In this document: piece after piece, positions 1 through 8,257 of the stretch | Position numbering within the stretch: position 1 is the first letter of the stretch | How the letters are laid out: every line of letters begins with the position of its first letter | Source of the DNA: Kocuria turfanensis | Lineage (GTDB): Bacteria; Actinomycetota; Actinomycetes; Actinomycetales; Micrococcaceae | DNA length: 64,000 nt | Reading direction: 5' to 3' | Assembly (NCBI RefSeq): GCF_001580365.1 | Contig: NZ_CP014480.1 | Coordinates: 2,419,008 to 2,483,007, forward strand | Notes under the pieces: generated by a model | The model's input: only the letters and a program-made list of their open reading frames with translations | Database searches by the model: none | What the model was told of the DNA's origin: nothing | Program-made: the position numbers and the translations under genes

Positions 1-1
1 C

Positions 2-481
2 GTCCTCTACGGCGAGACGTGGCTGGAGGAGCTGCTCGCCGTCCACGAGCGGCACCCCGGCGACGTGGTGGCGCACCGGGCGCACCGCATGCGCGTGCAG
101 GCGGGACGGATCCAGCCGTACGCCACCTGGGTGCCCGGCGCCCCCGCGGGCGCCTCGCTGCAGACCTTCGCCACGGGCACCTCCGGTGTGCTCTACCCGC
201 CGCGGCTGCTCGACGCCCTGCGCGAGGCCGGGAGCGGGTTCACGGCGTGCGCGCCCCGGGCCGACGACGTGTGGCTGCACGCCGTCGCCCTGCGCCAGGG
301 CGTGGGCACCCGGCCGGTGCACGACGGCCGCACGACGTACCGGCCCATTCCCCGGCTCGTCATCCGAGGTCTCAAGACGACCAATGTGCTCCGCGGAGGC
401 AACGACATGCAGATCGCGGCGACGTATTCGCCCTCGGACGTGGAAGAGTTGGAACGTGCACGGGCGGCCGAGGGCCCCTGA
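2..481 (+). CDS. Glycosyltransferase-like protein, 3' part (5' end outside window)
   Basis: The reading frame is open from the first bases of the window to the stop at 479-481, so only the C-terminal ~159 residues are present. Visible motifs are GTSGVLYPP, which resembles an acceptor-side loop, and ADDVWLHAVAL about 30 residues later. This combination occurs in actinobacterial family-2-like glycosyltransferases of cell-surface polysaccharide synthesis, where the acidic pair is followed by a tryptophan. The N-terminal nucleotide-sugar domain is not in the window, so donor and acceptor cannot be inferred. Family assignment is from motif memory only. The next gene on the same strand begins 88 bases downstream with its own ribosome site. 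Confidence 0.55.
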   Translation, partial: VLYGETWLEELLAVHERHPGDVVAHRAHRMRVQAGRIQPYATWVPGAPAGASLQTFATGTSGVLYPPRLLDALREAGSGFTACAPRADDVWLHAVALRQGVGTRPVHDGRTTYRPIPRLVIRGLKTTNVLRGGNDMQIAATYSPSDVEELERARAAEGP

Positions 482-569
482 GCACGTGGACGGGCGGTTC
501 CCCCGCCTCCCGCCCACCGGCCGTCCCCCCACGGCCACCGACTGCGCTCCCATCCCCCCAGGAGTAACC

Positions 570-1520
570 ATGCCGAACGACCCCCACCGACCGGAGCCGC
601 TGGACTGCACCTCCGCAGAGACCGCATCCCGGGCGGCACAGCACTCGATCGTCTTCGACTCGCCGGCCGAGCTGGCGGCCTACACGCGGCACGACCGCCT
701 GACGGCCACCGGTCCTCTCCTGCTCGCCCGCCGCGGCGGCTACCACCCCGACGGCCCGTGGCCGTGCTCCGCCCTCGAGTCGGCCCAGAACGTCCTGGCC
801 ACCCGGCCGCGGACGATGATCGAGATCGATCTGCGCAGCACCGTGGACGGCCGGTGCGTCGTCCTGCACGAGCCCGTCATGGGTCACGGGAGCACCGGCG
901 TCGGGCCGGTGAGCGAGCAGTCGGCCGACTACGTGCTGAGCCAGCACCTGGTGGACAACTACGGCGAGGTCACCCGCTACCCCGTGCGGGAGGCCGGCGA
1001 GTTCCTCACCTGGGCCGTGCTGGCCGGGGCGGTCCTGTGGCTGGAGGTGCATCACGTGGCGCCCGAGGCCGTCGTCGAGCTCGTCCGCGCCCACCGCGCC
1101 GAGAGCCAGGTGGTGGTGGGGGTGCAGGGGCTGACGCAGCTGGCCGTCTACCGCCGGATCGCCCCGGACCTCGTCTACTCCGTGCCCACCCACCCGGACG
1201 GGCTCGCCACGGCCGAGGACATCCGGCGCGAGGTGCCCGACCTCGGGCGGGTCATCGGCTTCGCCGGCCACTACGTCCCGGACATGGAGACGAGCCTGCG
1301 GATGCGCGGCTGGAACGTGCCGATGCGCCTGGAGCTGCACCGCTACGACGAGAACCTGCCCGCCGACGCCCTGGACCCGCACTACTACCGCCGCGCGGTG
1401 GAGACGGGCTTCGGCATCCTCTCCACCTGCCACTACCGGGAGGCGGCCGACCTCCTCGGCCTGCCGGGGTGGGCGCCGACGTCCGGGAGCCGGCACGGCC
1501 GGGGGCTGAGCCGGCACTGA
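570..1520 (+). CDS. Glycerophosphodiester phosphodiesterase-like protein, degenerate active site
   Basis: A 316-residue protein with a GDPD-type TIM barrel signature. Residues 53-60 match the HRGG start of the family, E85-I-D87 matches the metal-binding ExD pair, and H100-E-P aligns with the second HD motif, followed by HGSTG in place of RTTNG. The first catalytic histidine of HRG is replaced by arginine (R54/R55), so classical activity is doubtful. No signal peptide is visible, so it is probably cytoplasmic. The ATG at 570 is chosen because GGAG lies 6 bases upstream; an open frame reaches further upstream but overlaps the previous gene. A strong hairpin follows the stop. Confidence 0.6.
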   Translation: MPNDPHRPEPLDCTSAETASRAAQHSIVFDSPAELAAYTRHDRLTATGPLLLARRGGYHPDGPWPCSALESAQNVLATRPRTMIEIDLRSTVDGRCVVLHEPVMGHGSTGVGPVSEQSADYVLSQHLVDNYGEVTRYPVREAGEFLTWAVLAGAVLWLEVHHVAPEAVVELVRAHRAESQVVVGVQGLTQLAVYRRIAPDLVYSVPTHPDGLATAEDIRREVPDLGRVIGFAGHYVPDMETSLRMRGWNVPMRLELHRYDENLPADALDPHYYRRAVETGFGILSTCHYREAADLLGLPGWAPTSGSRHGRGLSRH

Positions 1521-1619
1521 GGGCCGCGCCCCGGAGCCGACCGGGCGCCGTGGCGGGGAACGCCGGGGCTCCCGACCCGGCGGTGCCGAGGGGCTCACGG
1601 TCCCGAGGGGAACTCCCCG

Positions 1620-1669
1620 TCACGGCAGCGCCGGGCGCCCCGGTCCCGGGGCGCCCGGCGCTGCCGTGA
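1620..1669. terminator. Strong hairpin terminator between convergent genes
   Basis: Two perfectly complementary 22-base arms (1620-1641 and 1648-1669) enclose a 6-base loop. It lies 100 bases after the stop of the GDPD-like gene and directly after the stop of the small minus-strand gene at 1676-1831. It could therefore serve both strands. No T-run follows, as is common in GC-rich actinobacteria. Confidence 0.8.
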
Positions 1670-1675
1670 CGGATC

Positions 1676-1831
1676 TCAGTCGTCGCCGGGGGGGTCCACG
1701 GGCGCCTCGCCCTCGGCCTGGGAGGGCTTGTTGCCGGCGGGATCGACGGCCGACTCCACGTCCTGGTCCTCGGGGACGTCCCCCTCGGCCTGGGAGGGCT
1801 TGTTCTCGGCGGGGTCCGGGGTCTGCGTCAT
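1676..1831 (-). CDS. Small acidic repeat protein (51 aa)
   Basis: ATG at 1831 with a purine-rich GAAGGACC site just upstream, and TGA at 1676-1678. The 51-residue product is very acidic and proline-rich. It contains the octapeptide NKPSQAEG twice, at residues 10-17 and 34-41, each preceded by a D-P-A unit. There are no membrane segments or cysteines, and it is probably disordered. Function unknown. A similar acidic small protein is encoded at 15041-15181, but the two do not share the repeat. The perfect reading frame between a ribosome site and a strong terminator supports a real gene. Confidence 0.6.
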   Translation of the reverse strand: MTQTPDPAENKPSQAEGDVPEDQDVESAVDPAGNKPSQAEGEAPVDPPGDD

Positions 1832-1913
1832 GACGGTCCTTCTTCCTCAGTAGGGTGATGGTCCGGTGCCACGCTACGCCTGCGCCCGGAGCGCCGACAA
1901 GGGGAGCGGGTCG

Positions 1914-2552
1914 CTACCCCGCCCGGCCGGCGACGACCGCGGCGAACAGCGAGGCCGGGATGAGCCCGACCCGGTGGGCGCGCTCCACCGCGGCGAACCC
2001 GTCGGGGGTCTGCTCGTAGGGGAAGTGGATGAGGTCGGCGGCGAGCTCCCAGTGGTCGATCATCCCGCCGGCGTAGAGCTGGCAGATCGCCCAGGGGGTG
2101 TCCGCGGAGAAGCTCGGCTCGTCGGGCAGCACGTACTCGTCGGCGGGGACCCGCCAGGCCTCGAGGTCGTCCAGGGCCGCCGCGAGCTCCTCGAGGGTGT
2201 CGTAGTGCCCCGAGCGGTCGGGGTCCACGGTCCCGTCCGGGTTGGCCAGCTCGACGTCGTAGCCGCCCTCCGCCGCGGCGAAGACGGAGGTGGGCCCGGG
2301 CTCGCCGCCCACCCCGGCGTCCAGCGGCAGCTGGGACGGCAGCCACTCCCAGCCGTCGCCGAGCTGGTCCATCTCCAGGTCCCGGTAGGCCACCCAGCCG
2401 CGGGAGACCAGCAGCTCGTGGGCGTCGTCGTCCCAGGTGCCCTGCGGGGCGCCGTCGATCTCCACGCCGCGGGCGCCGGCCGCGGCGTGGAACTCCCGCC
2501 GCTGCTGCTTCTTCTTGGCGGCGGCCTTCTTGCGGGCCTTGCTCTTGGGCAC
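1914..2552 (-). CDS. Hypothetical cytoplasmic protein (212 aa) with basic N-terminus
   Basis: A GTG start at 2552 is preferred because GGAGAG stands 7 bases upstream; the longer frame to 2714 would overlap the divergent neighbour at 2713. Residues 2-20 are lysine/arginine-rich (KSKARKKAAAKKKQQRR). The rest is acidic and tryptophan-rich with no signal peptide or membrane segment. No family was recognised. The basic head followed by an acidic body could suggest nucleic-acid contact, but that is speculation. It is divergent from the Gfo/Idh/MocA gene, with about 160 bases between start codons. Confidence 0.7.
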   Translation of the reverse strand: MPKSKARKKAAAKKKQQRREFHAAAGARGVEIDGAPQGTWDDDAHELLVSRGWVAYRDLEMDQLGDGWEWLPSQLPLDAGVGGEPGPTSVFAAAEGGYDVELANPDGTVDPDRSGHYDTLEELAAALDDLEAWRVPADEYVLPDEPSFSADTPWAICQLYAGGMIDHWELAADLIHFPYEQTPDGFAAVERAHRVGLIPASLFAAVVAGRAG

Positions 2553-2712
2553 GGGACTCTCCTGGCGGTCGGGGACCGGCGACGGTCCGGCGGGGGCGTG
2601 CTCCCATGATGGCCCACCCGGCCCGCACCGTGCGCGGGCGTTCCGTCCGTGCCCGCCCGCCGCTAGTCTGACCGGGACCGCCCGTCCGTTCCCGACCGCG
2701 AAGGACACCCCC

Positions 2713-3849
2713 ATGACGTCTCCCCGGACCGCCCCCTCGACGAACGGCCCCGTGCGCTACGCGGTGGTCGGGCTCGGCCAGATCTCCCAGCAGGCGTTCC
2801 TGCCCGCCATCGCCCGGACCGGCAACTCCGTGCTGGCCGCCCTGGTCACCGGCACCCCCGAGAAGGCCCGGGAGCTCGCGGCCGAGTACGGCGTGCCCGC
2901 GTACTCCTACGAGGACTACCCGGCGCTGCTGGCCTCCGGGGACGTGGACGCCGTGTACGTGGCCACGCCCGTGTTCCGGCACCGGGAGTTCGCCGAGCCC
3001 GCCCTCGAGGCGGGCATCCACGTGCTCGTCGAGAAGCCGATGGAGACCTCCGTGGCGGACTGCCGGGCGATGATCGACGCCGCGGCGCGCGGCGGGGCCC
3101 GGCTCATGGTCGCCTACCGGCTGCACCACGAGCCGGGCACCCTCGAGCTGATCACCCGGGTCCGGGACGAGGCCCTGGTGGGCGAGCCCCGCCTGTTCAC
3201 CGCGGTGTTCGCCCAGGACATCGACGAGGCCAACCACCGCGGCCACTCCGGGTTCTGGGGCGGGCCGATCCCGGACATGGGCAGCTACCCGCTCAACGCG
3301 GTGCGCAATCTGTTCGCGGCCGAGCCGGTCGAGGTGCACGCGATGGGCGTGCGGACGCCGGGCCGGGGCTTCGACTTCGACGACACCGTGGCGGTGACCC
3401 TGCGCTTTCCCGGGGAGCGGCTGGCGCAGTTCACCATCAGCTACGCCACCGAGGCCACCGAGCAGTTCACCGTGGTGGGCACCGGTGGCGCGCTGGCGGC
3501 CCAGCCGTGCTTCGGCTTCGGCCCCGAGGTGGGCATCAGCTACACCGTGACCCGCGACGGCCGGACCGAGACCCGCACCCACGACCCGGTGGAGCAGTTC
3601 GCGGGCCAGACCGACTACTTCTCGGCGTGCATCCTGACCGGTGCCGCGCCCGAGGCCGACGGGGAGGAGGGGCTGCTGGACATCCGCGTGCACGAGGCGG
3701 TGCTCGCCTCCCTCGAAACGGGCCTGCCGGTGCGCCTGGAGCCGGCCGACCGGGCCGTGCGCCCCTCCGCGGACCAGGTGCGCACCCTGCCGCCGGTGGC
3801 GGAGCCCGACGACGACGAGCTCGTGGCCCAGCTGCCGCAGAACGGCTGA
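2713..3849 (+). CDS. Gfo/Idh/MocA family oxidoreductase
   Basis: A 378-residue NAD(P)-dependent sugar or polyol dehydrogenase. The N-terminal Rossmann fold starts with VVGLGQIS (residues 18-25). The family hallmark EKP is at 107-109, and the C-terminal substrate domain contains PDMGSYPLNAVR, where a conserved lysine or tyrosine region is expected. The pattern is closest to glucose-fructose-oxidoreductase-like members, but the substrate cannot be told. The ATG at 2713 follows AAGGACACCCCC. A -10-like TAGTCT sits at 2664-2669, about 44 bases upstream. It appears monocistronic. Confidence 0.85.
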   Translation: MTSPRTAPSTNGPVRYAVVGLGQISQQAFLPAIARTGNSVLAALVTGTPEKARELAAEYGVPAYSYEDYPALLASGDVDAVYVATPVFRHREFAEPALEAGIHVLVEKPMETSVADCRAMIDAAARGGARLMVAYRLHHEPGTLELITRVRDEALVGEPRLFTAVFAQDIDEANHRGHSGFWGGPIPDMGSYPLNAVRNLFAAEPVEVHAMGVRTPGRGFDFDDTVAVTLRFPGERLAQFTISYATEATEQFTVVGTGGALAAQPCFGFGPEVGISYTVTRDGRTETRTHDPVEQFAGQTDYFSACILTGAAPEADGEEGLLDIRVHEAVLASLETGLPVRLEPADRAVRPSADQVRTLPPVAEPDDDELVAQLPQNG

Positions 3850-3898
3850 GCCCGCCGGCCGTCATCTGCGCGCGGGCACAACGATTCGGGTGTCGACC

Positions 3899-3917
3899 GG
3901 CCGCCCCACGGGCGGCC
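3899..3917 (+). terminator. Short hairpin, weak terminator candidate
   Basis: Eight-base perfect arms GGCCGCCC and GGGCGGCC with a CAC loop, 50 bases after the oxidoreductase stop. The stem is GC-only but short and lacks a T-tract, so termination is plausible rather than certain. Confidence 0.4.
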
Positions 3918-4022
3918 GAGGAGAACACTGGCAGGAGGAGCAGCGGACCGCGCGCCCGTCCGTCTCCTGACCACCGACCGCCGGCCGCCGTTCCCGGCGC
4001 GCCCCGTGCGAAGGACACCGTC

Positions 4023-4670
4023 ATGCCCAGCACCTCGCGACTGATGGCCACCACTGCCGCCGGCCTCATGGCCACCGCCGTCCCGCTCTCCGCGGGGGCG
4101 GCGGCCGAGGACCCGGCCGCCGAGCCGTGGCCCCCGGCCAGCACCCACGGAGCCTTCCTCCCGCTGCCGCCCGTCGCCTACGAGCCCCGAACCCTCCCGG
4201 CCTGCGACTCGGAGCTCACGCTCACCGCGGGCGACGTGCGGGAGGTCGAGTACCGCGCCCTCGTCACCGAGGACGGCGACACGGTCGTGCAGTATCGCGG
4301 CGCCGCCACGGTGGACGTCACCCGGGCCTCCGACGGCGCGACGCTCGACGAGCTCGACGTCTCCGGCACCGGGTTCGAGACCGTCTCGGCCGACACCACC
4401 ACCCTGACGTTCGACCACGACGGGCCGTCCCTGGTGATCGCCTTCGACGAGGTCGAGGCCGCCGCCCTCGCCGAGGCCGGGCTGCCGGAGGCCTTCGTCC
4501 ACCTCGACGGCACGCTCACGGAGACGGTCGTCTTCGCCGGGCCGACCGACGAGGCGACGGAGGTCCCTGCGGTCGTCTCGGCCGAGATCACCGAGAACAC
4601 CACGGAGTACGTCTTCGACCTGTGCGACCTGCTGGACCAGGCGGCGGCCCCCGCGCGACCCGGGGCGTGA
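4023..4670 (+). CDS. Secreted hypothetical protein (215 aa)
   Basis: ATG at 4023 with GAAGGA 7 bases upstream. Residues 1-30 form a signal peptide: a short polar head, an alanine/leucine core, then an SAGAAAED-like cleavage region. The mature part is acidic and beta-rich, with two cysteines (in PACDSE and DLCDLL) that could form one disulfide. No catalytic motif or known domain was recognised. The stop overlaps the next start by three bases, so it is probably cotranscribed with the SnoaL-like gene. Function unknown. Confidence 0.75.
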   Translation: MPSTSRLMATTAAGLMATAVPLSAGAAAEDPAAEPWPPASTHGAFLPLPPVAYEPRTLPACDSELTLTAGDVREVEYRALVTEDGDTVVQYRGAATVDVTRASDGATLDELDVSGTGFETVSADTTTLTFDHDGPSLVIAFDEVEAAALAEAGLPEAFVHLDGTLTETVVFAGPTDEATEVPAVVSAEITENTTEYVFDLCDLLDQAAAPARPGA

Positions 4671-5011
4671 GCGCCGGGGCCGCTCAGGTGGTCCGCGAGC
4701 TCTTCGCCGCCTACCTCGCCCAGGACGAGGAGCGGGCGCGGGAGCTCATCGGCGACGGGTTCCGGTTCACGTCCCCGCAGGACGACCACATCGACCGGGA
4801 GGCCTACTTCGTGCGCTGCTTCCCCACGGCCGGCCGGGTCGCCCGGCAGGAGCTGCAGGAGGTGGCCGAGGTGGCGCCCGGGCTGGTGTTCATCCGCTAC
4901 GAGTACGAGCTGCGCACCGGCGGGACGTTCCGGAACATGGAGGCGATCACGGTGCGCGGGGGCCGGGTGGTCGACGTCCAGGTCTATTTCGGGGGACCGC
5001 CCCGACCGTAG
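4667..5011 (+). CDS. SnoaL-like / NTF2-fold protein
   Basis: A 114-residue protein starting at a GTG that overlaps the previous stop (GTGA). VVRELFAAYLAQDEERARELI is the typical first helix pair of the SnoaL/NTF2-like cone fold, and the end GGRVVDVQVYFG matches the last strands. Small proteins of this type act as isomerases, hydrolases or plain ligand binders, so no reaction is assigned. Translational coupling with the upstream secreted protein gene is likely. A TAGACT -10-like element for the next gene overlaps its stop codon. Confidence 0.7.
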   Translation: MSAGAAQVVRELFAAYLAQDEERARELIGDGFRFTSPQDDHIDREAYFVRCFPTAGRVARQELQEVAEVAPGLVFIRYEYELRTGGTFRNMEAITVRGGRVVDVQVYFGGPPRP

Positions 5012-5052
5012 ACTCCGAGGACCATCCGACGCCCCAGGGAGGCTCGCCCACC

Positions 5053-5418
5053 ATGAAGCACTACCTGCTCAGCATCGAACAGCCCGACGGCGGGCCGGCG
5101 GCCCCCGAGGTCCTCGAGCCCGTGATGCGCGACGTCGCCGCGTTCAACGAGGAGCTGCGGGCCGCGGGGGCGTGGGTCTTCGCCGGGGGCCTGGACCGGG
5201 CGGAGGCCTCCGTCGTCGTGCGCTTCCACGGCGCGGACGTGGTCACGACCGACGGCCCGTACGAGCGCGAGGACGAGCACGCGGGAGGGATCTGCATCGT
5301 CGCCGCCCCCGACTACGACGCCGCCATCGAGTGGGGCCGGAAGCTGGCGCGGGCGACCACCCTGCCGGTCGAGGTGCGGGAGTTCCAGGGTGCCCCGGAG
5401 GAGCACCTCCCGGGCTGA
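5053..5418 (+). CDS. YCII/DGPF-domain protein
   Basis: A 121-residue protein of the YCII-related family, a ferredoxin-like dimeric fold. It begins MKHYLLSIEQPDGG and has the DGPYERE motif, a variant of the DGPF signature, at about residue 73. Members often sit beside ECF sigma factors as stress-linked genes, but none is adjacent here. GGGAGG upstream of the ATG is a good ribosome site. A -10-like TAGACT lies at 5009-5014, giving a leader of about 35 bases. Biochemical role unknown. Confidence 0.8.
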   Translation: MKHYLLSIEQPDGGPAAPEVLEPVMRDVAAFNEELRAAGAWVFAGGLDRAEASVVVRFHGADVVTTDGPYEREDEHAGGICIVAAPDYDAAIEWGRKLARATTLPVEVREFQGAPEEHLPG

Positions 5419-5429
5419 GGGGCAACGGG

Positions 5430-6215
5430 TCAGCTGCCGATCCGGCGGGCCTGCTCCTCCCACGCGGCGTGGGCGTCACGGGATCCCGTGGGCCGGTGGA
5501 TCTCCCGCAGCGCCCGCAGCGCGGCGTTGCGCTCCTGGGCCAGGGAGTCCGCGGCGGCCTGCGCGGCGGCGTCCGCCCGGGCCTGCGCCCGGGCGGCGGA
5601 GATGGTGCCCATGATCGCCTCCACGGCCTCGGATCCGCCCGCCAGGTAGGCGGCCCGGACGTTGGGGTCGGCGTGGAAGAGATACCGGTCGTCGCGCTGC
5701 CCGCTGTGGGTGTCGAACTCGTCGTCGGTCAGGTCCGAGATCATGGCGGCCACCCGGTCCAGCCGGGCCTCGACCTCCTGGTGCAGGGGCGTCCGTCCGG
5801 CCGCGTCCCGGACCGACCACAGGGCCCGGCCGTGCAGCCGGAGACGGGCCGCGTCCCAGTCCGCCCGGGGCGCCTCGGCCAGCCGGGCGGCGACGAACCC
5901 CGTGTCCGCGGTCCGCTGCTGGGGCGGCAGGAGCCCGAGCTGCCGGTGCATCCAGGCCGCGCGCATGTCCTCGGCGCCGGCCCGGCGGGCGAGCTCCAGC
6001 GGCCGGTGCCTCACCCGCCGGCCGGCCGCGCCCGGGCGCAGGGCCCGGAGGGTGGTGCGCAGCAGCACCACGACGAGCAGCAGGCCGGCGAGGACCAGCG
6101 CGGTGACGGCCACGATCCGCAGATCGGCCAGGACGGACGACACGACGGACACGACGGTGGCCCCGGTGACCAGCAGCGCGACCCCGGAGCCGTCGCTGCC
6201 CTCGGTGCTGTTCAT
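5430..6215 (-). CDS. Membrane-anchored hypothetical protein (261 aa)
   Basis: Starts at ATG 6215 with GGGAGGA 7 bases upstream. Residues 10-27 and 33-52 are hydrophobic and form one or two N-terminal membrane segments. The remaining ~200 residues are a charged cytoplasmic part with a long alanine-rich helical stretch (about 205-240) likely to form a coiled coil. No known domain was recognised. It converges on the YCII gene (11 bases between stops) and is divergent from the CueP gene. Confidence 0.7.
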   Translation of the reverse strand: MNSTEGSDGSGVALLVTGATVVSVVSSVLADLRIVAVTALVLAGLLLVVVLLRTTLRALRPGAAGRRVRHRPLELARRAGAEDMRAAWMHRQLGLLPPQQRTADTGFVAARLAEAPRADWDAARLRLHGRALWSVRDAAGRTPLHQEVEARLDRVAAMISDLTDDEFDTHSGQRDDRYLFHADPNVRAAYLAGGSEAVEAIMGTISAARAQARADAAAQAAADSLAQERNAALRALREIHRPTGSRDAHAAWEEQARRIGS

Positions 6216-6343
6216 GGCGGATCCTCCCGAATCCCGCGACCGCTTGACCCCGCAGTGTAGTCGCTTCCACCGGCAGGCGGCTGGGGAGGAGCCCGGTGGG
6301 GCCCGTCAGCCGCCCGTCGGGGGTCCTCGATAGGGTGGGCAGC

Positions 6344-6892
6344 ATGAGGTCCTGGGTGCTGTCCGTGTCCGCCGCCGTCCTGCTGCTCGCCTCCGGGTGC
6401 GCGGGCGCGAGCGCGGAGAGCGAGGCCCTGCTGCGCGAGCACGGGCTGGAGGGCGCGAGCACCGAAGAGGTCGTGGAGCGGCTCGACCGCACCCACGAGG
6501 ACCGGGCGGCGGGCCTGGCGGGCTCCGTGACCTACGACGAGGTGGTCCTGACCGACGGCGGGTCCGAGGCCGTGCTGCCCATGCCGGAGGACCGGTTCTA
6601 CCTCGCGGTCGCCCCGTGGACCACCACCACCCACGAGTGCTTCCACCACAGCCTCTCCGGCTGCCAGGGCGAGCTCGTGGGCGAGAAGTTCGACGTGCTG
6701 GTCACCGACGACGCCGGGGAGGTGCTCCTCGACCGGACGCTCACCAGCTACGAGAACGGGTTCGTGGGCCTGTGGCTGCCCAAGGACATCACCGGCACCC
6801 TCGAGATCACCTCCGACGCCGGGACGGCGACCCAGCAGGTCAGCACCTCCGCCGGCGACCCGACCTGCCTCACCACCATGCGCCTGGCCTGA
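6344..6892 (+). CDS. cueP: CueP-family copper-binding lipoprotein
   Basis: A 182-residue exported protein with a lipobox (LLASGC, C19). It matches the CueP family along its length: HGLEGASTEEVVERLD, LPMPEDRFYLAVAP, then HECFHHSLSGC (C99, H101, H102, C107), NGFVGLWLPKDI and a final C175 in PTCLTT. In Salmonella CueP conserved cysteines and histidines bind copper in the periplasm. Here the protein should sit on the outer face of the cell membrane. TAGGGT at 6331-6336 ends 7 bases before the ATG and no Shine-Dalgarno is present, so the transcript may be leaderless. No copper regulator or ATPase is adjacent. Confidence 0.85.
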   Translation: MRSWVLSVSAAVLLLASGCAGASAESEALLREHGLEGASTEEVVERLDRTHEDRAAGLAGSVTYDEVVLTDGGSEAVLPMPEDRFYLAVAPWTTTTHECFHHSLSGCQGELVGEKFDVLVTDDAGEVLLDRTLTSYENGFVGLWLPKDITGTLEITSDAGTATQQVSTSAGDPTCLTTMRLA

Positions 6893-6959
6893 CTGTGAGG
6901 ATTCCATTTGCAGCCTGATGGTGCTGGGCTGTGGGTAGGTGACCACGAGTGTGACCCTT

Positions 6960-7150
6960 GGTCTGACTGGCTGCGTGCCTTGCTGGAGACTTGTCCGCTC
7001 GTGGTTGCCGGCCCCGGCCCGGTCGGAGCGACTGGCCTGATCAGGAGCTTGACCGTCCGGCGTTAGCGGCGCCGGGCGTGTCCCGTCACAGTCCTGCCGT
7101 GACTCCTCCCGGACCGGAACCTACGTCCGCTCCGGAGCTTGGGAGGAACG
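6960..7150 (+). ncRNA. Candidate bridge RNA region of the IS110 element
   Basis: Non-coding stretch upstream of the recombinase with several short stems: 7019-7024/7030-7035 (one G-U), the palindrome 7036-7045, 7057-7062/7070-7075 with a 7-base loop, 7085-7089/7099-7103 with a 9-base loop, and the palindrome 7129-7138. IS110-group elements are known to express a bridge RNA from this position, with two internal loops that pair with target and donor DNA. The exact RNA ends and guide loops were not determined here. Confidence 0.35.
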
Positions 7151-7152
7151 CA

Positions 7153-8214
7153 ATGTCCAGTCTGACCGATCTACGAGAGGTCGTCGACGTCGTCATCGGC
7201 GTCGACACCCACGTCCACACCCACTCCGCGGCCGCCGTCGATGCCGGCACCGGCGGGGTGCTCGGGGAGATCACCGTGGAGGCCACCGCCGACGGGTACG
7301 CCCGCCTGGTGACCTTCGCCGATGAGCACGCCCGGCTGCGGGCCTGGGCGATCGAGGGCACCGGCGGTCACGGGGCCGGGCTGGCCCGCCACCTGGCCGA
7401 GCTCGAAGAGGTCGTGGTCGAGCTCGACCGGCCCCAGCGCGCCCACCGGCGCAACGGGGCCAAGTCCGACCCGCTGGACGCGATCCGCGCCGCGCGCGAG
7501 GCGATGTCCCGGACTCGGCTGGGCACCCCGCGCCACGGTGGGGACCGGCAGGCGCTGTCGGTGCTGCTGGCCGCCCGACGATCGGCGGTGGAGGCCGCCA
7601 CCAACGCCCAACGGCAACTGTTCAGCCTCATCATCGCCGCCCCGGAGCCGATCCGGGGCCGGTTCCGCGGGCAGAAACTGCCCGGGATGCTCACCACCGC
7701 CGCGGGACTGCGGATCCACTCCTCCTGGGACGCGGAGACCACCGCGACCGTCACCGTGCTGCGCTGCCTGGCCCGCCGCGCCCGTGACCTGGCCCGGGAG
7801 GCCGCCGAGCATGAGAAGGCGGTCCTGGCCATCGTGCGGTCCTGGCGCCCGGACCTGCTCGCCCAGCCCGGGGTGGGCCCGATCGTGGCCGCGACCGTGC
7901 TGTGCGCCTGGTCCCACCCGGGGCGGATCCATTCCGAGGCCGCCTTCGCGATGCTCGCCGGGGTGGCCCCGATCCCGGCCACCAGTGGCCAGGTCACCAC
8001 CCGTCACCGGCTCAACCGTTACGGCGACCGTCAGCTCAACCGGGCTCTGCACACCATCGCGCTCTCCCGGATCCACTACGACACCGCCACCCGCGACTAC
8101 GTCGCCCGCCGCACGATCGAGGGCAAGACACCCCGAGAGATCAAACGCTGTCTCAAGCGCTACATCGCCCGAGACCTCTACCGCCTGCTCGAGCACCAGC
8201 CCAGCCCGGCTTGA
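7153..8214 (+). CDS. IS110-family transposase (DEDD recombinase)
   Basis: A 353-residue recombinase. The N-terminal RuvC-like domain carries D18 (VIGVDTH), E68 (AIEGT) and D107/D110 (KSDPLDA), the DEDD set. After a helical linker the C-terminal transposase_20 domain has QPGVGPIVAATVL (238-250) and TSGQVTTRHRLNRYGDRQLNRALH, with S278 as the likely covalent nucleophile. All key residues are present and the length is normal, so it looks intact. GGGAGGAACGCA precedes the ATG. An upstream open frame from 6991 runs through the structured RNA region and is not used. Confidence 0.9.
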   Translation: MSSLTDLREVVDVVIGVDTHVHTHSAAAVDAGTGGVLGEITVEATADGYARLVTFADEHARLRAWAIEGTGGHGAGLARHLAELEEVVVELDRPQRAHRRNGAKSDPLDAIRAAREAMSRTRLGTPRHGGDRQALSVLLAARRSAVEAATNAQRQLFSLIIAAPEPIRGRFRGQKLPGMLTTAAGLRIHSSWDAETTATVTVLRCLARRARDLAREAAEHEKAVLAIVRSWRPDLLAQPGVGPIVAATVLCAWSHPGRIHSEAAFAMLAGVAPIPATSGQVTTRHRLNRYGDRQLNRALHTIALSRIHYDTATRDYVARRTIEGKTPREIKRCLKRYIARDLYRLLEHQPSPA

Positions 8215-8257
8215 CAGACCATAGGAGCGTCTCCGGCTCCCCGCCGGGCGGGCCCGC

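Larger units (their letters stand above)
6905..8222 (+). mobile_element. IS110-family insertion sequence (ends approximate)
   Basis: A single DEDD recombinase gene (7153-8214) preceded by about 250 bases of non-coding, structured sequence and followed by almost none. This is the layout of the IS110 group, whose left end encodes a bridge RNA. Such elements lack terminal inverted repeats, so ends cannot be fixed by symmetry. The tetranucleotide CCAT occurs at 6904-6907 and 8219-8222 and is used only as a rough limit. The element lies between the convergent 3' ends of the cueP and aldehyde dehydrogenase genes, so no coding sequence is broken. Confidence 0.7.

Noticed and set aside
1828-3693. 621-codon open frame on the minus strand
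   Set aside because: It lies antisense to the Gfo/Idh/MocA gene and overlaps the minus-strand gene in another frame; the translation is low-complexity with valine/histidine/glycine bias typical of shadow frames at this GC content.
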